Positions 46,369-56,464 of a stretch of DNA of 64,000 bases are shown one piece after another. The notes under the pieces were generated by a model that worked only from the letters and a program-made list of their open reading frames with translations, made no database searches and had not been told where the DNA came from. Position numbers and translations under genes: made by a program. The stretch is from NCBI RefSeq assembly GCF_000949135.2, contig NZ_JTAN02000018.1, forward strand, positions 248,001 through 312,000, given 5' to 3'. Each line of letters begins with the position of its first letter. Position 1 is the stretch's first letter. The DNA comes from Burkholderia sp. USMB20 (GTDB taxonomy: Bacteria; Pseudomonadota; Gammaproteobacteria; Burkholderiales; Burkholderiaceae).

Positions 46369-48183
46369 TCAGGCGGTCACGCGTGCGGCGGCGGGTGGCG
46401 TCGGCTCGGCGGCGGATGATGTCGGCTCGGCAAGATCGAGTCGGTCACGAAGGTCGGGCAGGTCACCGAGGTCGGCAAGCCCCGCGATATGGCGTGCGCT
46501 CAGATAGCCGAACGTCATGATCGGCCCGAGCGTGATCCCCGCGCCCGGATAGTTGCCGCCCATGATGCTGGCGCGATCGTTGCCGACCGCATACAGGCCG
46601 GCGATCGGCCGGTCGTCGGCGGCGAGCACCTGGCCGACCACGTTGGTCCGGATGCCGTCGAAGGTGCCGAGGTCGCCCATCACGACCTTCAGCGCGTAAT
46701 ACGGCCCGTCGCCGAGCGGCGCCACGCACGGATTCGGACGATGGTCGGCGTCGCCGAGATAACGGTTGAACGACGTCGTGCCGCGGCCGAATTCGGGATC
46801 CTCGCCGCGCGCGGCTTCGCGGTTGTAGCGCCGCACGGTCGCTTCCAGATTCGCCGCATCGAGGCCGGCGCGCTGCGCGAGTTCGGCCAGCGTGCGCCCC
46901 TGCACGAGATAGCCGTTGCGCAGCAGCGGCCCGAGCGGCACGGGTGCGGGTTTCGCGAAGCCGAGCCCGTATTTGCGGATCGTCGCGTGATCGCACACGA
47001 GCCACATCGCCGTCTCGGTCTCACCTTGGCATGCTGCGATCATCGCGGCGCCGACGTCGTGATACGAATTCGATTCGTTCGTGAAACGCGTGCCGCGGCG
47101 GGTCACGCCGATGACGCCGGGCTTGTAGCGATCGAGCAGATGCGGAAACACACCGAAGCGGCCGTCGCCGAGCGGCACGCGCGAGACGGGCATCCATGCG
47201 GCCGGTTGCGGATAGCGGATCTCGACGCGGCCGCCCGCGCGCTCGGCGAGCGTCGCGCCGTCGCCGGTGTTGCCGGCCGGCACCGGCGATACATGCTCGC
47301 CGCCGCGCGCCACGTGCGGATAAGCACGCGCGATGCGCGCGACGTCGTGCGAGAAGCCGCCGCTCGCGAGCACGACCGCGCGGCGCGCGGTGATGCGATA
47401 CGTCGCGCCGTCGGCCCCGACCGTCGCGCCGGCGATGCGTGCGCCGTCCGCGACGAGTTCGCGTGCGGGCGTGTTCGTCAGGATCGGAATCCCGAGATCC
47501 AGCGCGGACTTCGCGAGGCGCGCGGCGAGCGCGTTGCCGCTCGTGATCTGCACGCCGCGCCGGTAGAGCGCGAGATCCTTCAGATGCGCGGCAAGCCGCT
47601 TCGTCACGTACCACGCCGACCGAAGCGAGCGTGTCGCGTTGAAGAAGTGCTTCAGGTCCGCATTCGACGAATTGAACATCATCCCGATGAACGTGATCGT
47701 CTTCAGCGGCGGACGCAGGCGCTCGAGATCGCGCCCGAGCCCGCGCGCATCGTACGGCGCGGCGACGACCGAGCGGCCGATGTCGACGCCGCCGGGCATG
47801 TCCGGGTGATAGTCGGGATACAGCGTCGGCACGAATTTCACGTCAGTCTCGCGCTCGAAGAAATCGAGCATGCGCGGGCCGTGCTCGAGAAACGCGTCGA
47901 TCGCCGCATCGTCGTAGAACGCGCCCGTCTCGCCGCGCAGATACGTGCGGGCCGCTTCGCGCGTATCCTGCACGTCGTTTGCGCGCGCATGGCGATTGCC
48001 GGGAATCCACAGCACGCCGCCGGAAAATGCCGTCGTGCCGCCGAAACATGCTTCCTTCTCGACCACGATCACGTCGAGCCCCGCCTTGCGCGCGGTAATG
48101 GCGGTGGACAGGCCGCCCGCTCCCGATCCGATCACGAGCAGATCGCACGTGACGTGCTTCGAACGCTGCTGATCGTTCATCAT
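46369..48183 (-). CDS. FAD-binding dehydrogenase (3-ketosteroid/4-oxocyclohexanecarboxylate dehydrogenase-like)
   Basis: A 604-residue flavoprotein of the fumarate reductase/KstD group. FAD sites are LLVIGSGAGGLSTAITARKA, EKEACFGGTTAFSGGVLW and the C-terminal YAVGNDRASIMGGNYPGAGI. SNSYHDVGAAM and GDLGTFDGIRTNVVGQVLA are typical of KstD-like enzymes, which desaturate a cyclic ketone next to the carbonyl. ATG 48183 follows GGAGGA. The C-terminal tail is a low-complexity Asp/Leu then Pro/Ala stretch (GDLPDLRDRLDLAEP). Neighbours are an SDR upstream and pobA nearby, which suggests alicyclic ketone desaturation on a route to 4-hydroxybenzoate. Exact substrate is inferred. Confidence 0.85.
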   Translation of the reverse strand: MMNDQQRSKHVTCDLLVIGSGAGGLSTAITARKAGLDVIVVEKEACFGGTTAFSGGVLWIPGNRHARANDVQDTREAARTYLRGETGAFYDDAAIDAFLEHGPRMLDFFERETDVKFVPTLYPDYHPDMPGGVDIGRSVVAAPYDARGLGRDLERLRPPLKTITFIGMMFNSSNADLKHFFNATRSLRSAWYVTKRLAAHLKDLALYRRGVQITSGNALAARLAKSALDLGIPILTNTPARELVADGARIAGATVGADGATYRITARRAVVLASGGFSHDVARIARAYPHVARGGEHVSPVPAGNTGDGATLAERAGGRVEIRYPQPAAWMPVSRVPLGDGRFGVFPHLLDRYKPGVIGVTRRGTRFTNESNSYHDVGAAMIAACQGETETAMWLVCDHATIRKYGLGFAKPAPVPLGPLLRNGYLVQGRTLAELAQRAGLDAANLEATVRRYNREAARGEDPEFGRGTTSFNRYLGDADHRPNPCVAPLGDGPYYALKVVMGDLGTFDGIRTNVVGQVLAADDRPIAGLYAVGNDRASIMGGNYPGAGITLGPIMTFGYLSARHIAGLADLGDLPDLRDRLDLAEPTSSAAEPTPPAAARVTA

Positions 48184-48264
48184 GTCTTCCTCCATCTCTT
48201 GAATAACTGTGCGTCGCCGGGCTCGCGCTGCGCGTCGTGCGTGCAGCACGGCAAGGTCGCCGAA

Positions 48265-49101
48265 TCAGCGTGCGCCGGCACCGGCGTCGTAGCCGGGCCG
48301 CGGCACGAGATCCATCAGCATCGCGTCGAGGCCGCCGTCGACCCCCAGTTCCGCGCCATTCACGTATGCCGCACGCGGGCTCGCGAGAAACGCGACGACG
48401 TTCGCGATGTCGTCGGGCCGGCCGATGCGGCGGCTCGCGGTCATCGCGCTGCGGCGTGCCTCGATGTCGCCGCTCGCATAGAACGACTCGGACAGCGGCG
48501 TGCGGATCATTCCCGGGCACACGGTATTGCTGCGGATGCCGCGCGGCCCCCACTCCGCCGCCAGTTGCCGCGCGAGCATCGCGACCGCCGCCTTGCTCGC
48601 GCTGTAGGCGCCGCTGTACGTCTGCGGGTGGCGCGCCGCGATCGACGCGACATGCACCAGCGCACCCGAGCCGCGCGCGAGCATCGCGCGCCCGAACGCT
48701 TGCGAACACAACATGTAGCCGGTGAGATTGACCTGCAGCATCGCGTTCCATGCGTCGAGGCCGATGCTCTCGATGCCGCCGGCACGCAACAGGCCGGCGT
48801 TGTTCACGAGCACGTCGGCGGGACCGAGATCGCGCTCGACGCGTTCGGCGGCCTGGGTCACGCTGGCGGCGTCGCCGATATCGCAGCCGATCGCGACGAC
48901 GTCGCCGCCGGCCGCGCGCAGCCGCTCGGCGATCGCGATGGTGCCGTCCGCGTCGCGGTCGAGCAGCGCGACCCGCGCGCCGGCCGCCACGAACGTTTCG
49001 ACGATCGACGCGCCGATGCCGCCCGCGGCCCCCGTCACGACGCACACCTGCCCGTCGAGACGAAGCCAGTCCTGCTGTTGAGTGTTCGCTTGCGATATCA
49101 T
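48265..49101 (-). CDS. short-chain dehydrogenase/reductase (SDR), first gene of the operon
   Basis: A 278-residue classical SDR: VTGAAGGIGASIVETF, LVNNAGLLRAGG, catalytic Ser in VHVASIAARHP and Y-x3-K in [18 protein letters not shown] after beta-2, with its Asp, favours NAD(H), so oxidation of an alcohol to a ketone is likely. That ketone could be the substrate of the KstD-like flavoprotein encoded 81 bp downstream. ATG 49101 follows AAGGATA. It is divergent from the AraC gene (184-bp gap), which probably controls it. Confidence 0.89.
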   Translation of the reverse strand: MISQANTQQQDWLRLDGQVCVVTGAAGGIGASIVETFVAAGARVALLDRDADGTIAIAERLRAAGGDVVAIGCDIGDAASVTQAAERVERDLGPADVLVNNAGLLRAGGIESIGLDAWNAMLQVNLTGYMLCSQAFGRAMLARGSGALVHVASIAARHPQTYSGAYSASKAAVAMLARQLAAEWGPRGIRSNTVCPGMIRTPLSESFYASGDIEARRSAMTASRRIGRPDDIANVVAFLASPRAAYVNGAELGVDGGLDAMLMDLVPRPGYDAGAGAR

Positions 49102-49284
49102 TAGGTATCCTTTTGAAATAGGCTGGAGAGATCCGGCTCGATCCGGCACACGCTACCCGAACGTCGCGCGCTGCGTCAGTGGCAAGCGCTACGTCGATGG
49201 GAAAAGTATAGAAGCGCGCATTGCGCGAAAATTGGACAAACGCCGCAAGCAACAGGACAATTTGTACACAGGAGGCCGTGCGGC

Positions 49285-50184
49285 ATGAGGAGAATCCCTA
49301 ACTACGATCTGTATGGCGAATCGGCGCGTCCGCCCTGGTACGACGCGTTCAACTTCGAATGGATACCGGAGCGCAGCCAGCCGAACGACTGGCATATCGC
49401 CGCGCACCGTCACGACGCGCTATTGCAGATTTTGTACATCCGCGGCGGGCAGGGGCATGTCGTGATCGAGAGCGGGAAGCACACGTTCGCACCGCCGTGC
49501 CTCGTGCTGCTGCCCGCGCAGACGGTCCATGCGTTCGAGTTCTCGCCGCAGATCGACGGCCTCGTGATCACGGTCGTGCAGCGCGCGCTCGAAACGCTGG
49601 TCAAGACCGCCGCGCCGGGCGCGCTGTCGATCCTGCAACGCGCGGCGGTGATTCCGGTCAGGGAGCCGGACGCGAGCGCGTCGATGCTGATGCCGCTGTT
49701 CGCATTGCTCGAACAGGAATTCCGCAGCACCTCACGCGGGCGCGGCGCGGCCGGGATGGCGTTGCTGGTGGCGTTGGTCGTGCATGTCGCGCGCCTGAGC
49801 GATCTCGCGGCCGCGCCGTCGCATGCCGGCACCGATCGGCGCGCCACGTTGCTGCGGCGGTTTCGCGAACTGATCGACACGCATTTTCGCGAGCATCGGC
49901 CGGTGGAATTCTATGCGGACCGGCTCGGCGTGACGGCTGCGCAGCTTGCGCGCGTGTGCCGGGAGGAGTTGGGCATCTCGACGACGGCGGTCGTCAACGC
50001 GCATCTGATTCGCGAAGCGCAGCGCGATCTGGTTTATTCGAATCTGAGCGTGAAGCAGATCGCGCACGAGATGGGGTTTGCGGACAGCGCATACTTCAGC
50101 CGCTATTTCCGCAAGCAGACCGGCCTGACGCCGGGCGAGTTCAGGGAAGCGGCCCATCGCGACCTGATGCCGGGCCGCTCGTGA
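49285..50184 (+). CDS. AraC family transcriptional regulator (PobC/PobR-like)
   Basis: A 299-residue regulator. The N-terminal cupin includes HIAAHRHDALLQILYIRGGQ and LVLLPAQTVHAFEF; the C-terminal double HTH includes YADRLGVTAAQLARVCREEL and FADSAYFSRYFRKQTGLTPG. The N-terminus IPNYDLYGES is like AraC activators of 4-hydroxybenzoate hydroxylase genes. ATG 49285 follows CAGGAGG. It is divergent from the SDR operon and convergent with pobA (79 bp between stops). It may respond to an aromatic or cyclic carboxylate and activate the SDR operon, pobA or both. Confidence 0.88.
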   Translation: MRRIPNYDLYGESARPPWYDAFNFEWIPERSQPNDWHIAAHRHDALLQILYIRGGQGHVVIESGKHTFAPPCLVLLPAQTVHAFEFSPQIDGLVITVVQRALETLVKTAAPGALSILQRAAVIPVREPDASASMLMPLFALLEQEFRSTSRGRGAAGMALLVALVVHVARLSDLAAAPSHAGTDRRATLLRRFRELIDTHFREHRPVEFYADRLGVTAAQLARVCREELGISTTAVVNAHLIREAQRDLVYSNLSVKQIAHEMGFADSAYFSRYFRKQTGLTPGEFREAAHRDLMPGRS

Positions 50185-50262
50185 ACGGGCGCGGTGCGGG
50201 CGATGCGCGCAATCGCGGCTCCCGAACGCCGCGACCGCAACAGCCGGCTCGATCGCCGCGCG

Positions 50263-51516
<1,254 letters not shown>

Positions 51517-51580
51517 CTATCTCGATAATGGATAAAGGCGGGCGCGCGCGGCACGGCCCGGGCCGCGCGCGTCCATCCGT

Positions 51581-51835
51581 TCAGGGCTTCGCCGGCGCCG
51601 GCCGCGACTCCATCCCGTCGATCTTCGCGAGCAGCGCATTGCCGAGCTTCGTCAGATGGCGCGGCATGCCGGGGATCGCCAGCAGCGCCTCGATCCGCTC
51701 GCGCCAGTAACTCGGGTGACTCACGCGCATCGCAACCGGCATCACCGCCGCGCCGGTATCGGCATCGCTTTCCAGCAGCGCGACCATTCTCTCGATATGA
51801 GAGAGCTCGCGCTCCACATAGTCTCTCGTCAGCAT
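51581..51835 (-). CDS. conserved small hypothetical protein
   Basis: An 84-residue helical protein (MLTRDYVERELSHIERMVAL...). It is amphipathic, with MRVSHPSYWRERIEALLAI and MPRHLTKLGNALLAKIDGM segments. A good ribosome site (GGGGAG) precedes ATG 51835. I recall similar short proteins in Burkholderia genomes but know no function. It has no Cys, signal peptide or membrane segment. Monocistronic. Confidence 0.65.
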   Translation of the reverse strand: MLTRDYVERELSHIERMVALLESDADTGAAVMPVAMRVSHPSYWRERIEALLAIPGMPRHLTKLGNALLAKIDGMESRPAPAKP

Positions 51836-52368
51836 GTGCTTGCCACTCCCCGAAACACAGCACCCGGCCTGTCTTCATCGGCGCATCGCCGCATGGTCCT
51901 TTCGCTCGACGCGTCGTCCTCGTTTCGCTTCACGGTACGCGCGTCGTATGTCAGAAAAACACCCGGCAGCACGACGATTTTCTTCATATCGTCGGATCGA
52001 TGTCGTACCGCACGCATCACGTCCATGGCCCCTCTCTTCGTTGCCGATCGTAGACACTCTGCGTCGCGGCGGCATCCCCAAAATTGAGGATGCCTGCCGA
52101 AGTCGATCGCACCGCATCCGTGCGACACGCCGGCATGCCAGATCCGGCAAACGCGATGCGGCAACACGCGCAACGTAGCGCGTGCGGCAAACGGGGAACG
52201 GGGACGCGAGGATTTGCGCGGCCGACGAGTCGATCGCGGCGCTCTGCACGGCCGCCGTCGATCGCGAACATGGGACGTCGCGCTCGAGGCCCTCATGGCG
52301 CTAGCCGACGCGCGAGCGGCGAACTGCTTCGTGCGCGACGCGCGCACCGGCACCGGCGTCCGTTCTCG
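51836..52368. other. intergenic region with no supported gene
   Basis: About 530 bp. Local composition is mixed, with an AT-richer patch at 51960-52090. Open frames here have no plausible products. The 3' part may be the eroded front of the LuxR-type gene remnant at 52369. Confidence 0.4.
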
Positions 52369-52542
52369 CTCACCCGCGCGGAACCGGCCGTCGCGACCGG
52401 CATTGCCGGCGGCCTGGCGCCGGCCGAGCACGCGGCATGCAACGGCGTACAGATCCGCACCGTGCGCAGCCAGATCAAGGCGGTCTTCGCGAAGACGGGC
52501 GTGCGGCGTATTGCCAATCTCGTCGCGCTGTTCGGCGACTGA
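52369..52542 (+). pseudogene. LuxR-type HTH remnant
   Basis: The last 57 codons before the TGA at 52540 read as a LuxR/GerE helix-turn-helix: LTRAEPAVATGIAGGLAPAE, then GVQIRTVRSQIKAVFAKTGV and RRIANLVALF. The scanning and recognition helices are in order, with T-V-R-S-Q at the recognition helix. The upstream frame is Arg-rich and shows no sensor domain; a PAS-type N-terminus may be lost or frameshifted. Probably the decayed end of a HTH regulator. It abuts the 3' end of the convergent TetR gene (4 bp). Confidence 0.6.
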
Positions 52543-52546
52543 ATAC

Positions 52547-53293
52547 TCAGCGGCGCCGGCCGCGCTCACCCTTGATCGTGCCGGTGCCCGCGGGCTCGGC
52601 CGCGGTCATCCGGTCGAGTTGCCGGACGATCTCCGCGCGCAGTTCCGCCGAAATCTCCACGCTGTCGAGCAGTTCCGAGATCCACAGCCCGTCGGCCGCG
52701 AGCCGGCAGATCATCAGCGTCGCCGCCCGTTCGAGCGGCACCGGGTCCGGCCGCGTCCACTCGCGCATCGGCACCGACCAGCGCGCACGCGTCTCCTGCT
52801 CGGTGATCATCGACGCGACCAGCACGCGCAGCACGTCGGTGCTCGCGGCCGGCTGCGCGGTGTCGAGCACCGCATGCAGATACGCGCGCGCCGCCGCGCC
52901 GTCGCCGTGCGAATCGGCCGCGCGGCGTGCGGCCATCTGCGTCGCGAAGCGCTCGGTCGCCTGCCCGAACAGCGCGTCGAGCAAGCCCTGCTTGTTCGCG
53001 AAGTGATACTGCAGCGCGCCTTTCGTCACGCCTGCGCGCTCGGCAACCGCGTCGAGCGTCAACGCGGCCACGCCGTGATGGGTCGCGATTTCCGACGCGG
53101 CTTCCAGCAGTTGCGCGCGCACCTGTTCCGGCGCCTTTTTACGCCGCACGCCGGCGACGGGCGCGGAATCAGGCACGGAACCGGGCGCGGAACCGGGCAC
53201 AGCCGGTGCGCCGGACGCCTGCGGGCCGGCCGGTTCGGCCGTGTCGACGGGCGCGGGGATGTCGTGCAAAGCGGGTTCGGGGCGTTTCTTCAT
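52547..53293 (-). CDS. TetR family transcriptional regulator
   Basis: A 248-residue regulator. A Pro/Ala-rich leader of about 65 residues, with repeats like VPGSAPGSVPDSAPVAG, precedes a standard TetR HTH: QLLEAASEIATHHGVAALTL, then AERAGVTKGALQYHFANKQG. The C-terminal ligand domain spans about 110-240. ATG 53293 is the first Met after the promoter gap. It is divergent from shc with about 60 bp between starts, so it probably represses shc, itself, or both. The long leader is unusual for the family. Confidence 0.86.
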   Translation of the reverse strand: MKKRPEPALHDIPAPVDTAEPAGPQASGAPAVPGSAPGSVPDSAPVAGVRRKKAPEQVRAQLLEAASEIATHHGVAALTLDAVAERAGVTKGALQYHFANKQGLLDALFGQATERFATQMAARRAADSHGDGAAARAYLHAVLDTAQPAASTDVLRVLVASMITEQETRARWSVPMREWTRPDPVPLERAATLMICRLAADGLWISELLDSVEISAELRAEIVRQLDRMTAAEPAGTGTIKGERGRRR

Positions 53294-53357
53294 GGCGGCG
53301 ATGTTAGCACCCGCGGTCTCGATATAAACATTCCGGCTGGATGGTATGATCCGCCGC

Positions 53358-55406
53358 ATGAACAAACCTGCCCCTTCTCCCTGGTCCGCGCTCGACACCG
53401 CGATCGCCCGCGGCCGCGACGCGCTGATGCGTCTTCAGCAGCCCGACGGCAGCTGGTGTTTCGAACTCGAATCCGACGCGACGATCACCGCGGAATACAT
53501 CCTGATGATGCATTTCATGGACAAGATCGACGACGCGCGTCAGGAGCAGATGGCGCGCTACCTGCGCGCGATCCAGCGGCTCGACACGCATGGCGGGTGG
53601 GATCTGTACGTCGACGGCGATCCGGACGTGTCGTGCAGCGTGAAGGCGTACTTCGCGCTGAAGGCCGCCGGTGACAGCGAGCAGGCGCCGCACATGGTCC
53701 GCGCGCGCGACGCGATCCTGAAGCTCGGCGGCGCGGCACGCGCGAACGTGTTCACGCGCATCCTGCTCGCGACCTTCGGCCAGGTGCCGTGGCGCGCGGC
53801 GCCGTTCATGCCGGTCGAATTCGTGCTGTTCCCGAAGTGGGTGCCGATCTCGATGTACAAGGTCGCGTACTGGGCACGTACGACGATGGTGCCGCTGCTC
53901 GTGCTGTGCTCGCTGAAGGCGCGTGCGCGCAACCCGCGCAACATCGCGATCCCCGAGCTGTTCGTCACGCCGCCCGACCAGGAGCGCCAGTACTTCCCGC
54001 CCGCGCGCGGGATGCGCCGCGCGTTCCTCGCGCTCGATCGCGTGGTGCGTCACGTGGAGCCGCTGCTGCCGAAACGCCTGCGGCAACGTGCGATCCGGCA
54101 TGCGGAAGCGTGGTGCGCGGAGCGCATGAACGGCGAGGACGGGCTCGGCGGGATCTTTCCGCCGATCGTGTACAGCTACCAGATGATGGACGTGCTCGGC
54201 TACCCGGACGATCATCCGCTGCGCCGCGACTGCGAGAACGCGCTCGAAAAGCTGCTGGTCACGCGGCCCGACGGCAGCGTGTACTGCCAGCCGTGCCTGT
54301 CGCCGGTATGGGACACCGCGTGGAGCACGATGGCGCTCGAGCAGGCGCGTGGCGTGGCCGCGCCCGACGCCGGCGAGCCGGCAGGCTCACTGAATGAACT
54401 CGACGCACGCATCGCCCGCGCATACGACTGGCTCGCCGAGCGCCAGGTGAACGACCTGCGCGGCGACTGGATCGAGAACGCGCCCGCCGACACGCAACCG
54501 GGCGGCTGGGCGTTCCAGTATGCGAACCCGTACTACCCCGACATCGACGACACCGCGGTCGTCACCGCGATGCTCGACCGCCGTGGCCGCACGCACCGCA
54601 ACGCGGACGGCTCGCACCCGTATGCGGCGCGCGTCGCGCGCGCACTCGACTGGATGCGCGGGCTGCAATCGCGCAACGGCGGCTTCGCGGCGTTCGACGC
54701 CGACTGCGACCGCATGTACCTGAACGCGATCCCGTTCGCCGATCACGGCGCGCTGCTCGATCCGCCGACCGAGGATGTATCGGGCCGCGTGCTGCTGTGC
54801 TTCGGTGTCACGAAGCGCGCGGCCGACCGCGCGTCGCTCGCGCGCGCGATCGACTACGTGAAGCGCACGCAGCAGCCCGACGGCAGCTGGTGGGGCCGCT
54901 GGGGCACGAACTACATCTACGGCACGTGGAGCGTGCTGGCCGGGCTCGCGCTCGCGGGCGAAGACCCGGCGCAGCCGTACATCGCCCGCGCGCTGGCCTG
55001 GCTGCGCGCGCGTCAGCACGCGGACGGCGGCTGGGGCGAGACGAACGACAGCTACATCGACCCGGCGCTCGCCGGCACCAATGCGGGCGAAAGCACGTCG
55101 AACTTCACCGCGTGGGCGCTGCTCGCGCAGATGGCGTTCGGCGACTGCGAATCCGACTCGGTGAAACGCGGCATCGCGTATCTGCAATCGGTGCAGCAGG
55201 ACGACGGCTTCTGGTGGCACCGCTCGCACAATGCGCCGGGCTTTCCGCGCATCTTCTATCTGAAGTATCACGGCTATACCGCGTACTTCCCGCTGTGGGC
55301 GCTCGCGCGCTATCGGCGTCTGGCCGGCGCTGCACTGGCCGGTACGTCTTCGTCCAGCGGGGCCGGCGTGTCGGCTTCTCGCACCACGGATACCGCGCTC
55401 GCCTGA
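53358..55406 (+). CDS. shc: squalene-hopene cyclase
   Basis: A 682-residue class II triterpene cyclase that folds squalene into hopene, the base of hopanoid membrane lipids. The acid motif D-x-D-D is D395-I-D397-D398 in YPDIDDTAV. Several QW repeats are visible: QQPDGSWCFELESDA near the N-terminus, QSRNGGFAAFDAD, QQPDGSWWGRWGTNY, QHADGGWGETNDSY and QQDDGFWWHRS near the C-terminus. A membrane-entry region (VEFVLFPKWVPISMYK) is present. Start may be ATG 53358 or ATG 53346; TATGAT at 53345-53350 could be a -10, which would favour 53358. A decayed partial copy follows at 55459. Confidence 0.95.
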   Translation: MNKPAPSPWSALDTAIARGRDALMRLQQPDGSWCFELESDATITAEYILMMHFMDKIDDARQEQMARYLRAIQRLDTHGGWDLYVDGDPDVSCSVKAYFALKAAGDSEQAPHMVRARDAILKLGGAARANVFTRILLATFGQVPWRAAPFMPVEFVLFPKWVPISMYKVAYWARTTMVPLLVLCSLKARARNPRNIAIPELFVTPPDQERQYFPPARGMRRAFLALDRVVRHVEPLLPKRLRQRAIRHAEAWCAERMNGEDGLGGIFPPIVYSYQMMDVLGYPDDHPLRRDCENALEKLLVTRPDGSVYCQPCLSPVWDTAWSTMALEQARGVAAPDAGEPAGSLNELDARIARAYDWLAERQVNDLRGDWIENAPADTQPGGWAFQYANPYYPDIDDTAVVTAMLDRRGRTHRNADGSHPYAARVARALDWMRGLQSRNGGFAAFDADCDRMYLNAIPFADHGALLDPPTEDVSGRVLLCFGVTKRAADRASLARAIDYVKRTQQPDGSWWGRWGTNYIYGTWSVLAGLALAGEDPAQPYIARALAWLRARQHADGGWGETNDSYIDPALAGTNAGESTSNFTAWALLAQMAFGDCESDSVKRGIAYLQSVQQDDGFWWHRSHNAPGFPRIFYLKYHGYTAYFPLWALARYRRLAGAALAGTSSSSGAGVSASRTTDTALA

Positions 55407-55458
55407 GCGTGTGCGTGTGCGTGTGCATTAGCACGAGCGCAAGCACGAGTCCGAACTC

Positions 55459-55700
55459 GAGCGGCAACGCGTACGATCGTCCCGCCCGCGCGCGGGAGGT
55501 GCCGCGCGTTCCTCGCGCTCGATCGCGTGACGCGCCGAGTACATGAACGGCGAGGACGGGCTCGGCGGAAGCTTTCCGCCGATCGCGTCCTGCTACCTGA
55601 TGTAGGGTATGCCCGCCCTCTCGGACGATCATCGGCCGCAACGTGGCTGCGAAAACGCACGGGAAAAGCGGTTGATCACGCGGTCTGACAGCGAGGTAAT
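55459..55700 (+). pseudogene. degenerate partial duplicate of shc
   Basis: This stretch repeats, with many substitutions and about 65 bp missing, the shc region at roughly 53980-54285. Shared blocks include TCCCGCCCGCGCGCGGGA, GCGCGTTCCTCGCGCTCGAT, ATGAACGGCGAGGACGGGCT and TTTCCGCCGATCG, followed by a weaker match through GACGATCATC and TCACGCGG. No frame stays open through it. It starts only about 50 bp after the intact gene ends. A tandem partial duplication, or loss of a second cyclase gene, would explain it. Confidence 0.85.
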
Positions 55701-56071
55701 CGATCGCCGGCGGAAGATAAGATCCTCGTACGGAGCGTTTTCGCCGCACCCTGCCTTAAACGCTTCGACTCGATCCGGAATTCCAGAGCAAATCTCGCAA
55801 TTTCGTCAATCTCCGTTGTGGACGCTGTCTGGTCTACGATTTCAGGCTGCTGCGCTGCCGCCATACGCTGAATAACCGCAAGCCTCGCCTCATCTGAAAG
55901 GATGTCGCAAATTTGCGCTCGTCTGTTTTCTTCCCAACCCGGCGTCGTGGTCACCACAAGAACCTTGAGCGCGAAATCCGGGCCCCGTTCGTAAAGCAAT
56001 TTCGCCAACAGAGCACGAAAGCCCGCCGTTCGAGTAAGCGCAGCCGCCCCGCCGCCTTTGGCGGAGTTCAT
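55676..56071 (-). CDS. hypothetical protein in an AT-richer stretch
   Basis: A 131-residue open frame I do not recognise. It begins MNSAKGGGAAALTRTAGFRA and has a mixed alpha/beta look (LLYERGPDFALKVLVVTTTP, then ICDILSDEARLAVIQRM). Codon bias is weaker than in neighbours, and its 3' end overlaps the shc remnant, so part of the tail may be accidental. The ribosome site is poor. It could be a foreign gene fragment. No function is proposed. Confidence 0.4.
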   Translation of the reverse strand: MNSAKGGGAAALTRTAGFRALLAKLLYERGPDFALKVLVVTTTPGWEENRRAQICDILSDEARLAVIQRMAAAQQPEIVDQTASTTEIDEIARFALEFRIESKRLRQGAAKTLRTRILSSAGDRLPRCQTA

Positions 56072-56464
56072 AAACCAGGTGTCCTCTTTAGATCATCTTT
56101 CGTTTCGCGACGTTATTGCCGGCTTTCCGTTGCCATTCGGTAACTATGTTGTAGCCTTCTGGTCCTGCTCCGCTTTTGGTGACATTCATGATCGATCTGC
56201 TTGTCGTGACGATGGCGTGAATTGCTCGCCGAGCATGATGACAAACGGATTCATCGCCGATTTCCAGTCGTAGGCAGTGCGATCGGTAGCGAAACTCACA
56301 TCATATGAAAATAGAATTCGATAGCCGGACAGTTCCTCGCGCCGAAGGCAAGGGCGATCCAAAGTTCAATTTGCTTTAAACTTGGCGAATTAGGCATAGC
56401 CAATCATTATCATTTCGGCAAAAAGCCGCATATCATGTTTGCAGTACAACCCGCGGAGGAAAGC
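55701..56464. other. AT-richer segment around the hypothetical gene and before the H-NS gene
   Basis: Clearly lower in GC than the rest of the window, with weak codon bias in every frame. Apart from the open frame 55676-56071, and a 71-codon plus-strand frame at 56058-56273 with no recognisable product, I see no gene. The last 130 bp should hold the H-NS-family promoter. Confidence 0.5.

Noticed and set aside
46489-49104. 871-codon plus-strand open frame over the flavoprotein and SDR genes
   Set aside because: Low-complexity Arg/Ala/His product with no motif; both genes on the other strand have clear catalytic sites.
56058-56273. 71-codon plus-strand frame MAEFINQVSSLDHLSF...
   Set aside because: No recognisable product or ribosome site, and it overlaps the start of the equally doubtful frame on the other strand.
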